From Terrimonas sp. (GTDB lineage: Bacteria; Bacteroidota; Bacteroidia; Chitinophagales; Chitinophagaceae): 64,000 bases of DNA. The position numbers and the translations under genes were made by a program. Positions 36,012 to 44,972 of the stretch are shown piece after piece (the stretch's first letter is position 1; each line of letters opens with the position of its first letter). The stretch spans positions 1-64,000 of the forward strand of contig NZ_QCZJ01000005.1 in assembly GCF_003075435.1 (NCBI RefSeq), given 5' to 3'. Below the pieces are notes generated by a model. It was not told the origin of the DNA, did no database searches, and saw nothing but the letters and a program-made list of their open reading frames with translations.

Positions 36012-36923
36012 TTAACTGCCTGTTAATTTTATTATAATCCAAAACCAAATGGCTGTTGTAATAAAAGATATAAGAATACTGATGCCGGTTATAAGCGTAG
36101 ATAATTTAGGATTAAGGTTGTATTCGGTAGCGACAATGCTTGCGGTTAAAAATGATGGCATGGCGGCTTCAAAAACGGTAACCTGTGCTATATTGTTTTT
36201 AATATTGGTGAGCAATACTATGGTAAGCATAATTAATGGCGCCAGTATAAGCTTGAACAGCAGGGCATAGCTTATATGTTTTACTTCATTTTTCCACCCG
36301 TCAAGTTTTATTTGCAAGCCGATAGAAAATAAGGCAAGCGGACCAATGGTAGCTGCAAGTTTGTCAAATACATTGTCTAACGGCGATATGTCAGCGAAAA
36401 TTGGTATGATCAATGCTGCAATACAGGCGATAAACGGTGGAAAAGAAATGATTTTTTTGATGATAGATAAGGGCGAAGGATTACTACTCCCCGAAGCATT
36501 TATGGCCAATAATATACCTGCTGTTGCAAGTATCATAAAAGTTACCTGGTCGCAAATCACAGCGGTGCTTAATTCCCGCTCACCAAAATATGCTATCGTA
36601 AGCGGGAAGCCCACAAAGGAAGTATTGCTTAAACCGGTAGATAGCCGCAGCGCTGCCGCTGTTTGCCTGCTGACCTTATTGGTGCTGGCATATATTCTTA
36701 CATATAACCAGGCGCAAAGCCATAAAATAACCGGCATTAATACAGGCAACAGCAATGAACTGTTCCATTCAATATGTGGCAGGTATTTAAACGAAACTGC
36801 AGGCAGCGCAACATTAATGATCCAGGCATTCACACCCTTGTGGGCATCCTTTGGAAGCGACGCATATCTTCTCAATAGAAAACCTACCAGTATGCACAAG
36901 CCTGTTAAAATAAAATTAGTCAT
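36012..36923 (-). CDS. AEC family transporter (auxin efflux carrier-like)
   Basis: A 303-residue permease with about ten predicted helices in two inverted sets of five, as in bacterial AEC transporters of organic acids (MleP/MdcF type). Characteristic segments are 'NVALPAVSFKYL' in helix 2, 'LSTGLSNTSFVGFPL' in helix 4, and the C-terminal half 'LFSIGLQIKLDG' and 'EAAMPSFLTASIVATEYNLN'. The substrate is not predictable. The gene stands alone, with a terminator for the next gene beyond its start. Confidence 0.9.
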   Translation of the reverse strand: MTNFILTGLCILVGFLLRRYASLPKDAHKGVNAWIINVALPAVSFKYLPHIEWNSSLLLPVLMPVILWLCAWLYVRIYASTNKVSRQTAAALRLSTGLSNTSFVGFPLTIAYFGERELSTAVICDQVTFMILATAGILLAINASGSSNPSPLSIIKKIISFPPFIACIAALIIPIFADISPLDNVFDKLAATIGPLALFSIGLQIKLDGWKNEVKHISYALLFKLILAPLIMLTIVLLTNIKNNIAQVTVFEAAMPSFLTASIVATEYNLNPKLSTLITGISILISFITTAIWFWIIIKLTGS

Positions 36924-36960
36924 GCCGGTAGTATTATATTAAGATAATGGTATTGCTTCG

Positions 36961-36992
36961 AAAAAAGGTGAAAAGCGATTTTACTTTTCACC
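36961..36992 (-). terminator. Terminator of the TonB-dependent receptor gene
   Basis: On the minus strand, an 8-bp stem GGTGAAAA/TTTTCACC with a 10-nt loop is followed by six T residues, 32 bp after the receptor stop codon. Confidence 0.8.
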
Positions 36993-37023
36993 AGTAACCA
37001 TTACAAAAATATGTCGTTAAGTT

Positions 37024-39387
37024 TTATAACCTGAATCCAAGCGTTACACCATAGGTTTTAGGATCGCCGAGATGCACAGCTCCAAAATCATAGGCATAAG
37101 CTATATATTTTTTACCGCCAAGGTTGCGTCCCCAAAACATAAGGTCAATATGTTTTGATGAAATACCAAAACGGGTATTAAGCAAGCTGTATGGGTTTTG
37201 AGCAATATTGTTGGAGAGATCAAAATATTGTTTGCCAAGATAGAACCATTCGCCGCGTACTACTAATTTCAAATGCTGTTTTGTACCCAGGTAATAACCA
37301 TACTGTACAGATAGCATTGATGTAACATCAGGAGTAAAGATCTGTTTCTTGCCATCAAGATCAACCGAAGCGCCGTTTTGCGAAAGTTTCAGGTTGGTAT
37401 AAGAGGCATCAGTATACCCTAAATTATAATTGATCTGCAAGCCTTTTGCAGGCGCGGCGGATACTTCAAGTTCTATGCCTTTGCTTTGCAGCTTGCCGGC
37501 ATTTCTTATAATGGTAATAGCATCAGGCAAAACCAGTGTAGGCACCTGCACGCCTGTTATATTGGTTAAGAACACCGCAAGATTAGCATGTAACTTTTCA
37601 TTAAAAAAGCTGTTCTTAATACCAAGTTCAACATTATTGCTGTATTCAGGATCATATTCGTATAATGGGGGTTGGGAAGGATCGGCTGATAACTGCGTCA
37701 TACCGCCTGTGCGAAAACCACGGCTATACGTAGCATACAGGTTACTGCCTGCGGCTACTTTATATGATAAGCCTATTTTGGGAGAAAATGCGCCGTATTG
37801 TATAGCTGCGCTGGTATCGGCCAGGGTGGTGATGGGTGCATCTCCATCTTTTTGATACTCGCCCATCAGGTTATATTGCTTATGCTCATAGTCGTATCTT
37901 AAACCTGCGGTCACATCAAGATTTTCAACAATAGTATAGGTTGCCTGACCATAAAATGCTATGCCTTTGCTTTTAGCGGTTGTGGTGTTTATGGTAGAGA
38001 AATTTACATCGGGCACACCGAGCAGGCCTGCATCTTCACCATAGTGCGTAGCTTGTTTATTCGGCCTGTCATCTGCAAACATATATGTGCCAACCGTCCA
38101 TTGCAATAGAGAAGCGGTGTTGGAATTCAATTTGAATTCCTGTGTCCATGTTTTTACCTTATTCCACGGTTTGCCGTAATCGTTTATAATAGTAACTGCA
38201 TCAAGCGGCGAAAAATCACCATCTACCGGATTTTGATAATACCTGAGATTGGATTGATACGCTGTGTGCGAACTGAAATTGAAAGTATTACCACTATAAA
38301 CTATCCCGAGCGAACTGAAAAGGGTATTATCAGTCATTCTTCCTTTTGCATTCTGCTGAATTTTGTAGGGATTTTCAAATGCTTCATCAACACTGCCCGA
38401 TAAAGTAAAGGCGCCATCGTTCCTGTTAGCCTGGTGCTTCAGGTTCAATGATATCATCCATTTATCAGCAGGTTTGTATTTTAAATAATAGTTGCCGGCG
38501 TAGGTATTTTGCTTGTCGAATGATTTGTTGAGATAAGTATTGGTATAATAACCATCGCGTTTATTATACATACCCGCAACACCGAGGTATAGCTTGCCTT
38601 TAACCAATGGCGCACGAAAACCGGCTTCATATCGCTGCTGATTATAATTGCCAACATTTATTTCAGCAAAAGCACTGGTCACATCAGCAGGTTGTTTGGT
38701 AATGATATTGATCACACCGCCCATTGCGTTACGTCCGTATAAAGTGCCCTGTGGTCCGCGCAACACTTCTATTCTTTCTACATCCATCAGTTGAGAAGTA
38801 TAAGTATCCAAAGTAAATTGGTTTACACCATCTATATATGTTGCCACGGCAGGGTCATAGGATGTGGTGCCGATGCCGCGTATGGATGCAACATTTCTTT
38901 CATCGCCTGAGTTAGCCGAGTATAGATTCGGCACTATGGCGGTAAGGTCTTTGGCATTCCACAGCCTGTATTCTTTTACTTCTTTTGAGGTTAGGGCGCT
39001 TATGCTGAAGGGAACTTTTTGTAACTGTTCCTCTTTTTTCTGCGCAGTCACTACAATATTGTCAAGACGATTGTCAGCATCCTGCAATATGAAATCTATG
39101 TTTTCCGAAGAGCCGTGAGTAAAGGAAATTTCTTTGCTGATGGCAGCATAGCCAACAGCGGAAATGCTCACGGTGTATTTTCCGGGAACAATATTTTTCA
39201 GGTTGAAAATGCCATTATCATTTGTTACAGATGCTTTGCCGGTATTCAGCAACGCAACGGTAGCAGCGCTTACCGGGTTCGATCTGCTGTCGGTAATTTT
39301 ACCGGAAACGGTTAATGTTGATTGTGCGTTAACAAAAGAAACGAAAGCTAAAAATGTAACCACTACGGAACTTACTGTACGTGTCAT
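37024..39387 (-). CDS. TonB-dependent receptor (FecA-like)
   Basis: A 787-residue outer-membrane receptor. A signal peptide (about 1-21) is followed by a carboxypeptidase-regulatory-like domain (about 24-110, 'VSGKITDSRSNPVSAATVAL'), a plug (about 118-230, 'DVERIEVLRGPQGTLYGRNA'), and a 22-strand barrel ending in an aromatic/hydrophobic strand (GVTLGFRL). The size and the absence of a SusD partner or FecR nearby point to uptake of a small ligand such as an iron chelate or vitamin, not a SusC glycan importer. Ligand unknown. A -7 box lies upstream at 39427-39434. Confidence 0.93.
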   Translation of the reverse strand: MTRTVSSVVVTFLAFVSFVNAQSTLTVSGKITDSRSNPVSAATVALLNTGKASVTNDNGIFNLKNIVPGKYTVSISAVGYAAISKEISFTHGSSENIDFILQDADNRLDNIVVTAQKKEEQLQKVPFSISALTSKEVKEYRLWNAKDLTAIVPNLYSANSGDERNVASIRGIGTTSYDPAVATYIDGVNQFTLDTYTSQLMDVERIEVLRGPQGTLYGRNAMGGVINIITKQPADVTSAFAEINVGNYNQQRYEAGFRAPLVKGKLYLGVAGMYNKRDGYYTNTYLNKSFDKQNTYAGNYYLKYKPADKWMISLNLKHQANRNDGAFTLSGSVDEAFENPYKIQQNAKGRMTDNTLFSSLGIVYSGNTFNFSSHTAYQSNLRYYQNPVDGDFSPLDAVTIINDYGKPWNKVKTWTQEFKLNSNTASLLQWTVGTYMFADDRPNKQATHYGEDAGLLGVPDVNFSTINTTTAKSKGIAFYGQATYTIVENLDVTAGLRYDYEHKQYNLMGEYQKDGDAPITTLADTSAAIQYGAFSPKIGLSYKVAAGSNLYATYSRGFRTGGMTQLSADPSQPPLYEYDPEYSNNVELGIKNSFFNEKLHANLAVFLTNITGVQVPTLVLPDAITIIRNAGKLQSKGIELEVSAAPAKGLQINYNLGYTDASYTNLKLSQNGASVDLDGKKQIFTPDVTSMLSVQYGYYLGTKQHLKLVVRGEWFYLGKQYFDLSNNIAQNPYSLLNTRFGISSKHIDLMFWGRNLGGKKYIAYAYDFGAVHLGDPKTYGVTLGFRL

Positions 39388-39426
39388 GATTTAACAAAAG
39401 GTTCTTCAATATTGATGAAAATGGTG

Positions 39427-39434
39427 CAAATATA
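39427..39434 (-). promoter_or_regulatory. -7 box of the TonB-receptor gene
   Basis: Minus-strand TATATTTG, 40 bp before the start codon. A TTTG lies 16 bp further upstream (39451-39454), slightly closer than the 19-21 bp optimum. Confidence 0.5.
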
Positions 39435-39478
39435 CCAGTAAAAAACAAGGCAAAAGTTTATAAAGTTTTAGTGAATTG

Positions 39479-40039
39479 TTAATGGCACTTGTATTGCAGG
39501 TGTTCCATACTCTTCCCTGCAAAAACCTTTTCTTCCACAACCTCAAACCCCGACCTTAAATATAACTTTTTAGCCTGCGGATTATCTTTATCTACCAGTA
39601 GCCCTAATGGTTGTGTTCCTGTTTTGGCATATGCTTCAATCAGAAAATTCAGCATTTTTGAGCCAATACCCTTTCCCTGCTGACCTGGCTTTACTCCTAT
39701 ACAGTCAATATAATATTCACCCGGCTGGGTTTCATCCCCGGGGTTGAAATTTTTGCCGAACACCAGCTTTATCTGTTCAGCAACAGGCTTCCTGAGTTCA
39801 TTTAATCGTGCTCCGTCATATACCAGGGCGGTGGCTATGATTTCTCCTTCATGCTCGGCCACCCAGCAATTTTCATATGAGTATTGATTAGCCTTTTGAC
39901 TGATCATCTTTACAAAAAAGCCGGTAGCTTTTTCCATTGAACGTTCTCCTGTAAATTGATAAGCTATTTCTTCCATAGCCAGTAAAATAAGCGGGGCAAT
40001 AGATGTTGCATCGGCTTCAGTAGCTTTTCTTACTAACAT
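39479..40039 (-). CDS. GNAT family N-acetyltransferase
   Basis: A 186-residue acetyl-CoA-dependent acyltransferase. The core motif A is 'YYIDCIGVKPGQQGKGIGSKMLNFLIEAY' with pyrophosphate-binding QGKGIG, followed by motif B 'LGLLVDKDNPQAKKLYLRSGFEVVEEK'. The N-terminus 'MLVRKATEADATSIAPLI' is the usual first strand and helix. The acceptor substrate cannot be predicted. It is a single-gene unit on the minus strand. Confidence 0.92.
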   Translation of the reverse strand: MLVRKATEADATSIAPLILLAMEEIAYQFTGERSMEKATGFFVKMISQKANQYSYENCWVAEHEGEIIATALVYDGARLNELRKPVAEQIKLVFGKNFNPGDETQPGEYYIDCIGVKPGQQGKGIGSKMLNFLIEAYAKTGTQPLGLLVDKDNPQAKKLYLRSGFEVVEEKVFAGKSMEHLQYKCH

Positions 40040-40195
40040 GATTGTATTATTTTATACAAAACGGCAAGGTAAGAAAAGAAAACCCGCTGCGATGAATATA
40101 AGATTGCTGTAAACATTCTCTTGCAGGAATTTGAAACCTGATCTCTATGCACTAAATTCGGTTTCCTGAATTATTCAGGCTATATTACCAAAACA

Positions 40196-41209
40196 ATGCA
40201 TAATAAAAACTGTATCCTTGTTTTATTGCTTATAAGTTTTAGCACAACAGGTATTGCGCAATTACCCGACTCAATAAAAGCACATATAGACAGCAGCCTG
40301 CTTATTCTTAAGCAACATTCATTGTATGCAGACAGGGTTAACTGGAATGATATTCAGCAAAAAATATATGACAGCGCAACATCAGCCACAACAAAAGCTG
40401 AAACCTTTGCCGCGCTGACCATAGCTTTTAAAACTTTGGGTGATAAACACGCGGCATATTACCAATACGATGATGAGTACAGAATTGACAATAGTGAATT
40501 AATGGCGCGGTATTCTGATTCCATTAAAGTTGCATGGAGCAGGGGACCAGGTGTTATAAGCCGGGTGATAAATGAAGTAGCCTATATCAATATTCCATTT
40601 ATGGGTGTGAATAAACAGCAGGATATTGACAAGTACGCGAACTGGATTTATGATGCTGTAATTGCCCTGCAGGCAAAAAAGCCTGCGGCATGGATTATAG
40701 ACCTCCGGTTAAATGGTGGTGGCAACATACGCCCTATGCTGGCAGGGCTGGCAATGTTTTTTAAAGACGGCATTGTAAGCTATTATATTGACAGAGATGG
40801 AAAGGCTACTGATGAAGCGGCATTCAGTAAAGGAGATTTTATGATTGACGGAGCGAAGCAGGCTACTATTAAAAACAAGGTCGCGGCATTCAAACCTGTT
40901 AAGGTTGCGGTACTTATAGGCCCGGGCACCGCAAGTTCGGGGGAGGGTGTAGCGGTGGTATTCAGGCAGCGGAAAAATACGAGATTGTTTGGAGAAAGAT
41001 CTGCAGGACTGGCGAACGCTACCAATGGTTTTGTGTTCAATAATAACAACGCTTATTTCCTGATATCTACCGCATATATAGGTGATAAGCAAAAAAAAAT
41101 TTTACCGGAATCGGTGATGCCTGATGTATTGATAAAAGGCAATGATGCATTTGGAGATATTGAAAATGATATTGTGGTAAAGGAGGCCTTGAAATGGTTG
41201 AAACAATAG
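40196..41209 (+). CDS. S41 family peptidase (NSR-like, no PDZ)
   Basis: A 337-residue exported serine peptidase. Signal peptide about 1-21 (ends GIAQ). The fold is a cap region, then 'AWIIDLRLNGGGNIRPMLAGLAMFF' and the nucleophile motif GPGTASSGEG with Ser247. No lysine lies 25 residues after that serine (the position is Leu), so it is not a Ser/Lys CtpA enzyme. The conserved 'LGDKH' with His85 matches the Ser-His arrangement of nisin-resistance-type S41 peptidases. No PDZ domain is visible. It probably acts in the periplasm or is surface-attached. The gene stands alone. Confidence 0.87.
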   Translation: MHNKNCILVLLLISFSTTGIAQLPDSIKAHIDSSLLILKQHSLYADRVNWNDIQQKIYDSATSATTKAETFAALTIAFKTLGDKHAAYYQYDDEYRIDNSELMARYSDSIKVAWSRGPGVISRVINEVAYINIPFMGVNKQQDIDKYANWIYDAVIALQAKKPAAWIIDLRLNGGGNIRPMLAGLAMFFKDGIVSYYIDRDGKATDEAAFSKGDFMIDGAKQATIKNKVAAFKPVKVAVLIGPGTASSGEGVAVVFRQRKNTRLFGERSAGLANATNGFVFNNNNAYFLISTAYIGDKQKKILPESVMPDVLIKGNDAFGDIENDIVVKEALKWLKQ

Positions 41210-41284
41210 GAAGCCGGCGTTCGAAAATTGACATAGCATTATTTCAGCTGCCGTTACAGGTATGGTTCCAGGCGCTTTTGATAT

Positions 41285-41728
41285 CTATTTAAGCGGCTGT
41301 CCGCGCATCCATTCATCTACAGAAAGCGGGCCGCTGCCTATAATAACAAAGTAGATCAACAGCGCAAGTACTATCACAGATATCCACAAAGCTGAATATG
41401 GGGCCAAAATCCCCGCGCTTGCATTCACAAAAAGTATAGCGCCAGCCAGTATGGGTATCTGCACCAGGCAGGCAAGGCGTGTAAGTAGCCCGGCAGCGAT
41501 CATCGCGCCACCTACAAGGTGACCTAGCACAACATAATGCGCCAGTAAACCAAGCGATAAGGAGCCCAGGAAATCACTTTTAGCCATCATTGCCGTAAGC
41601 ACTTCCATATTGTTAATGAAATCTACTCCTTTTAAAAAGAGAAAGAAACCTAATACTGCTCTTACAAGATCGAGCCATTTCGGATGATGGGCTTCGCCCC
41701 ATCTTTCAATATTTTGTATGAGACTCAT
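41285..41728 (-). CDS. DoxX family membrane protein
   Basis: A 147-residue four-helix inner-membrane protein. The family signature is an N-terminal 'LVRAVLGFFLFLKGVDFI' helix, then 'HYVVLGHLVGGAMIAAGLLTRLACLVQIPILAGAILFV', then a fourth helix before a short polar tail. DoxX-like proteins are linked to respiratory or thiol redox functions in some bacteria; nothing here narrows that. Single gene. Confidence 0.85.
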   Translation of the reverse strand: MSLIQNIERWGEAHHPKWLDLVRAVLGFFLFLKGVDFINNMEVLTAMMAKSDFLGSLSLGLLAHYVVLGHLVGGAMIAAGLLTRLACLVQIPILAGAILFVNASAGILAPYSALWISVIVLALLIYFVIIGSGPLSVDEWMRGQPLK

Positions 41729-41986
41729 ATAGCAAGTTTTTAGTGAAGTGGAAGGAGTAATGAAATTTAACCAATCTTATTTAAAAATGCAAGTAAACAG
41801 GGCGGATTAACAAACTGAAGAAAATTTCCGGTAACAACCGTTTAAGATTTTCCATAAAAAAATTATATTTATCACCTGCAGATGCATAATGAGTGTGATA
41901 TCATCTGCTCCAACCACCTTCCTGTAACACGAAATTCAAATTGCTTATTCATTGTAATCATTATTTATTCATTTAAAATGTAACAC

Positions 41987-42370
41987 ATGTCGCAAAAATC
42001 AGCAGCAGACCTGGTTAAAGAAGCAAAGCAGGGTATTGAAAACCTTACCCCGGCTCAGGTACAGCAGGAACTGGCAAAAGGAAATACCGTACTGATTGAT
42101 ATCCGCGAGCGAGAGGAATTAACGCAAAACGGCAAGATACCGGGCTCAGTTCATGCGCCCAGGGGCATGATTGAATTTTATGCAGATGACTCCCTGCCAT
42201 ACCATAAACCCGAATTTGATAAAAGCAAAAGGCTCATTTTGCATTGTGCATCCGGCGGACGATCTGCATTGGCCGTACAAACACTTAAGCAAATGGGATT
42301 TCAGCATATCGCGCATCTTGATGGCGGTATAAAAGCATGGAAAGAAGCAGGGCTGCCAGTGGAAAATTAG
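41987..42370 (+). CDS. Rhodanese-like sulfurtransferase
   Basis: A 127-residue single-domain rhodanese. The domain starts 'LTPAQVQQELAKGNTVLIDIREREE', continues 'GSVHAPRGMIEF', and the active-site loop 'LHCASGGRSA' carries the catalytic Cys in the CxxGGRS form typical of single-domain enzymes moving persulfide sulfur. The C-terminal 'AHLDGGIKAWKEAGLPV' completes the fold. No signal peptide, so cytosolic. A 24-residue N-terminal helix precedes the domain. Confidence 0.93.
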   Translation: MSQKSAADLVKEAKQGIENLTPAQVQQELAKGNTVLIDIREREELTQNGKIPGSVHAPRGMIEFYADDSLPYHKPEFDKSKRLILHCASGGRSALAVQTLKQMGFQHIAHLDGGIKAWKEAGLPVEN

Positions 42371-42468
42371 CGCAGCCATAACGGTTATGGGCAACTTGTA
42401 ATAAAGTTATAGTTTTAATACAGCAACCAGCCTCGAGCGGGTGCTTGTACAATCAAAACTATGCACTA

Positions 42469-43209
42469 ATGAAATTATTAAAATCTGTTTTCTTCTTTAC
42501 ATGCGTTAACCTTGCCCAACCAGGATACACCCAAAAAATACTTTTTGAATTTGGAGCGGGAAAAAAATTTGATCAGCTGATCTCCGGCAGGAGTGATTCT
42601 ACTTCATTGCGCTGGATAGATGTTAATACATCTGATACCACCTGGTATGTAAAGGGAAATGTGCTGGTTGGCAAAGGATTGCCCATTGGCGTAGTACGTT
42701 CAGAAAAAATGTACCAGAATTTTATTATGCATGTAGAGTGGCGGCATATGGAGAAGGGAGGAAATTCAGGCATATTTGTTTGGTGTGATGCAAAGCCTGA
42801 AAAAGACAGCAGGCTGCCCAGCGGTGTGGAGGTGCAGATGCTGGAACTGGATTGGGTAAATCAACATAAACAGAACGGTGAAATGCCACCTGTGGCCTAT
42901 GTGCATGGCGAATTGTTTGGCGCAGGAAAAACCAGTACCATACCTGATAATCCGCGTGGAGAAAGAAGCAAATCAATTGAGAACCGCTGTTTGGGCACAG
43001 GTGAATGGAATACATATACAGTGGTATGTGTTGATGGTGTTATTAAATTATCTGTGAATGGAAAATTTGTAAATGGCATTCGCCAGGCTTCTCAGCGCAA
43101 AGGGTATTTATGTCTTGAAGCAGAAGGCGCAAGAATAGAATTCCGCAACTTACAGATTGTTGAACTGGAAGATGGATATATTCTTCCGGAGCATATAGTG
43201 GAGGGGTGA
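42469..43209 (+). CDS. DUF1080 / 3-keto-disaccharide hydrolase-like protein
   Basis: 246 residues from the ATG at 42469, which opens a proper signal peptide ([22 protein letters not shown]). A TTG eight codons earlier would spoil it. The domain is a concanavalin-like beta-sandwich with family blocks '[23 protein letters not shown]', '[18 protein letters not shown]', '[11 protein letters not shown]', '[26 protein letters not shown]' and '[19 protein letters not shown]'. Members act on 3-keto-sugars produced by Gfo/Idh/MocA-type oxidoreductases. One such periplasmic enzyme lies in this window at 60904, but it is not linked. Substrate unproven. Confidence 0.9.
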   Translation: MKLLKSVFFFTCVNLAQPGYTQKILFEFGAGKKFDQLISGRSDSTSLRWIDVNTSDTTWYVKGNVLVGKGLPIGVVRSEKMYQNFIMHVEWRHMEKGGNSGIFVWCDAKPEKDSRLPSGVEVQMLELDWVNQHKQNGEMPPVAYVHGELFGAGKTSTIPDNPRGERSKSIENRCLGTGEWNTYTVVCVDGVIKLSVNGKFVNGIRQASQRKGYLCLEAEGARIEFRNLQIVELEDGYILPEHIVEG

Positions 43210-43225
43210 TAAAAGAAAGTTTATA

Positions 43226-43264
43226 ATATGTGCAACTGCCTGCCAGTTGAGAGGCATATTTTTT
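43226..43264 (+). terminator. Terminator of the DUF1080 gene
   Basis: Two stacked stems, ATATG/CATAT outside and CAACTG/CAGTTG inside, with a 5-nt apical loop and a run of six T residues, 17 bp after the stop codon. Confidence 0.65.
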
Positions 43265-43382
43265 CGCCGGGATTCGTGTCTCACGAATCATTCATTCTTA
43301 ATTATTTTAAGGCTCGCGAGAAGGCGTTAAAAATGCCATCACTTTCCATTCCCCTCTTGTTGTCCCGGCAATCAACGCCAAT

Positions 43383-44852
43383 CTACTTTTTCATCAACCC
43401 TCCAAAATTCTCCTGGATCGCTTCCGTAAAGCCGGGGAGTGTTGAAAGATCAGCATCCCATAATGTTTTATTGCTTAGCACGGCATTTACAATGCCTGTA
43501 TCGCCATGCTTTTGCCATAGTTCGTGCAGGTAACCTGCTTTATCATCATTTATAGGGTAGACATTACCGTTAAGTTCGCCTTCATACATATTGCCATTCT
43601 TTTTTACCGCTTTCATAAATAGTATATATGCTGCAAACCCTTTAGCTATGTGTTGCGGAACCGTATTGTAAATAGCAAAATAACGCAGCAGCACCGGTAT
43701 TACCCGCATCTTCATTTTTGAAGTGTACTGCATGGTAATGCTGATCCACTGGTGATTTAAGAATGGGTTTGCAAACCTGTCGAGCACCTGGTTGCCGAAA
43801 CTTTCCGCTTCATCATCCGCAACATTGGCAGGTATTGCCGGCGCTATATCCTTCAGCATAAGTTCGCGTACAAATGCGCTGAATGTTTTATCTGCCATGC
43901 TTTCCCTTACAAAAGTAAAACCAGACAGGTATGCCAGACCGCAGCTTAGTGTATGCGTTCCGTTTAGTAATCTCAGCTTCAGCTCCCTGTATTTCTCAAT
44001 ATCAGGCGCTATAACAATCCCATTATCCACTTCATCAAACGATAAAATTTTTCGTATCCTGTCATCGCCCTCAATTGCCCAAAGGCGGTAAGGCTCGCAA
44101 ACAATCAACAGTTCATCTGTATAGCCCATTGTTTTTTCGAGCTTTTCTTTAACATCAGCCGCGGGTTTCCCAGGCACAATACGGTCAACCAATGAGTTGC
44201 AGAATGTATTGGCAGATTGCAGCCATTCTACAAAGCCCCGCTCCAGTTTGTTATAGGCGCAAAGCTGTAATAAAATTGATTTGAGCTTATCGCCGTTGCC
44301 AACAATCAGTTCGGTTGGTATGATCACACAACCGCCTTCAGTTTCTCCACCACATACTTCATATCTTTTATGTAAAAATGCCAACAGTTTGGCAGGGAAA
44401 GAAACCGGTGGTGTTTGATGAATATCTTCTTCAACTAGTGTTATTCCTACTTCGGTGGTGTTTGAAATGATAATATTCATTTCAGCATTATGAGCGCAAT
44501 CCAGTATTGCTTTCCATTGCGATTTTGCAGACAATACCCGGCTGATAGCGGCATTGATAATCGTTTCTTCTGTTTGCTTACCGTTTTCCAGCCCCTGCAC
44601 GCAGATCGTATACAGCCCGTCCTGTGTATCAAATGCGTCAGCGCCGCCGGTATCGGTTGATTTCACCACAACAACTCTTCCGTTAAAAACATTTTGCTTA
44701 TTGGCTTTATCAATAAAATAATCCGGCAAACCGCGCAGTAAAACGCCGGTACCAAACTGTAAAACTTTTTCCGGTAAATCAAATATGCTGTTGCCTGGTT
44801 GCTGTATATCCGGGTTACTGATCTGAGCAAGTGTTGATTTGTTGAGTTGCAT
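43383..44852 (-). CDS. uxaB: Tagaturonate reductase (altronate oxidoreductase)
   Basis: A 489-residue NAD-dependent polyol-type dehydrogenase of galacturonate breakdown, interconverting D-tagaturonate and D-altronate. The Rossmann motif lies at about 29-45 ('EKVLQFGTGVLLRGLPDYFID'). Typical blocks are 'NIIISNTTEVGI', 'DRIVPGKP', 'EPYRLWAIEGDD' and 'KLRLLNGTHTLSCGLAYLSG', the last holding the catalytic Lys/Asn/His neighbourhood of long-chain mannitol dehydrogenase-like enzymes. No other uxa/uxu gene adjoins it, so the pathway must be encoded elsewhere. Upstream is the repeat-rich spacer at 44881-44966. Confidence 0.92.
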   Translation of the reverse strand: MQLNKSTLAQISNPDIQQPGNSIFDLPEKVLQFGTGVLLRGLPDYFIDKANKQNVFNGRVVVVKSTDTGGADAFDTQDGLYTICVQGLENGKQTEETIINAAISRVLSAKSQWKAILDCAHNAEMNIIISNTTEVGITLVEEDIHQTPPVSFPAKLLAFLHKRYEVCGGETEGGCVIIPTELIVGNGDKLKSILLQLCAYNKLERGFVEWLQSANTFCNSLVDRIVPGKPAADVKEKLEKTMGYTDELLIVCEPYRLWAIEGDDRIRKILSFDEVDNGIVIAPDIEKYRELKLRLLNGTHTLSCGLAYLSGFTFVRESMADKTFSAFVRELMLKDIAPAIPANVADDEAESFGNQVLDRFANPFLNHQWISITMQYTSKMKMRVIPVLLRYFAIYNTVPQHIAKGFAAYILFMKAVKKNGNMYEGELNGNVYPINDDKAGYLHELWQKHGDTGIVNAVLSNKTLWDADLSTLPGFTEAIQENFGGLMKK

Positions 44853-44880
44853 TATTTAAGCTTTTGTTTTAATAAAAGGT

Positions 44881-44966
44881 GTCAGGTATCAGGTTTTAGC
44901 TATCAGCGGTCAGCTATCAGGTTACAGGTTGCCGGCCTGACTGCTGATACCTGACCGCTGATAGCT
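44881..44966. repeat. Compound hairpin repeat, family A
   Basis: The 16-mer AGCTATCAGCGGTCAG (44898-44913) pairs perfectly with CTGACCGCTGATAGCT (44951-44966). Offset from it, GTCAGGTATCAG (44881-44892) pairs with CTGATACCTGAC (44944-44955). The same 16-mer also occurs at 134-149. Confidence 0.7.
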
Positions 44967-44972
44967 TTCCCC

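Noticed and set aside
42445-42468. TTG start for the DUF1080 protein
   Set aside because: It adds eight polar residues ahead of a good signal peptide; the ATG at 42469 fits better.
44881-44966. CRISPR array
   Set aside because: The repeats overlap as hairpin arms with no regular spacers, and no cas genes are present.
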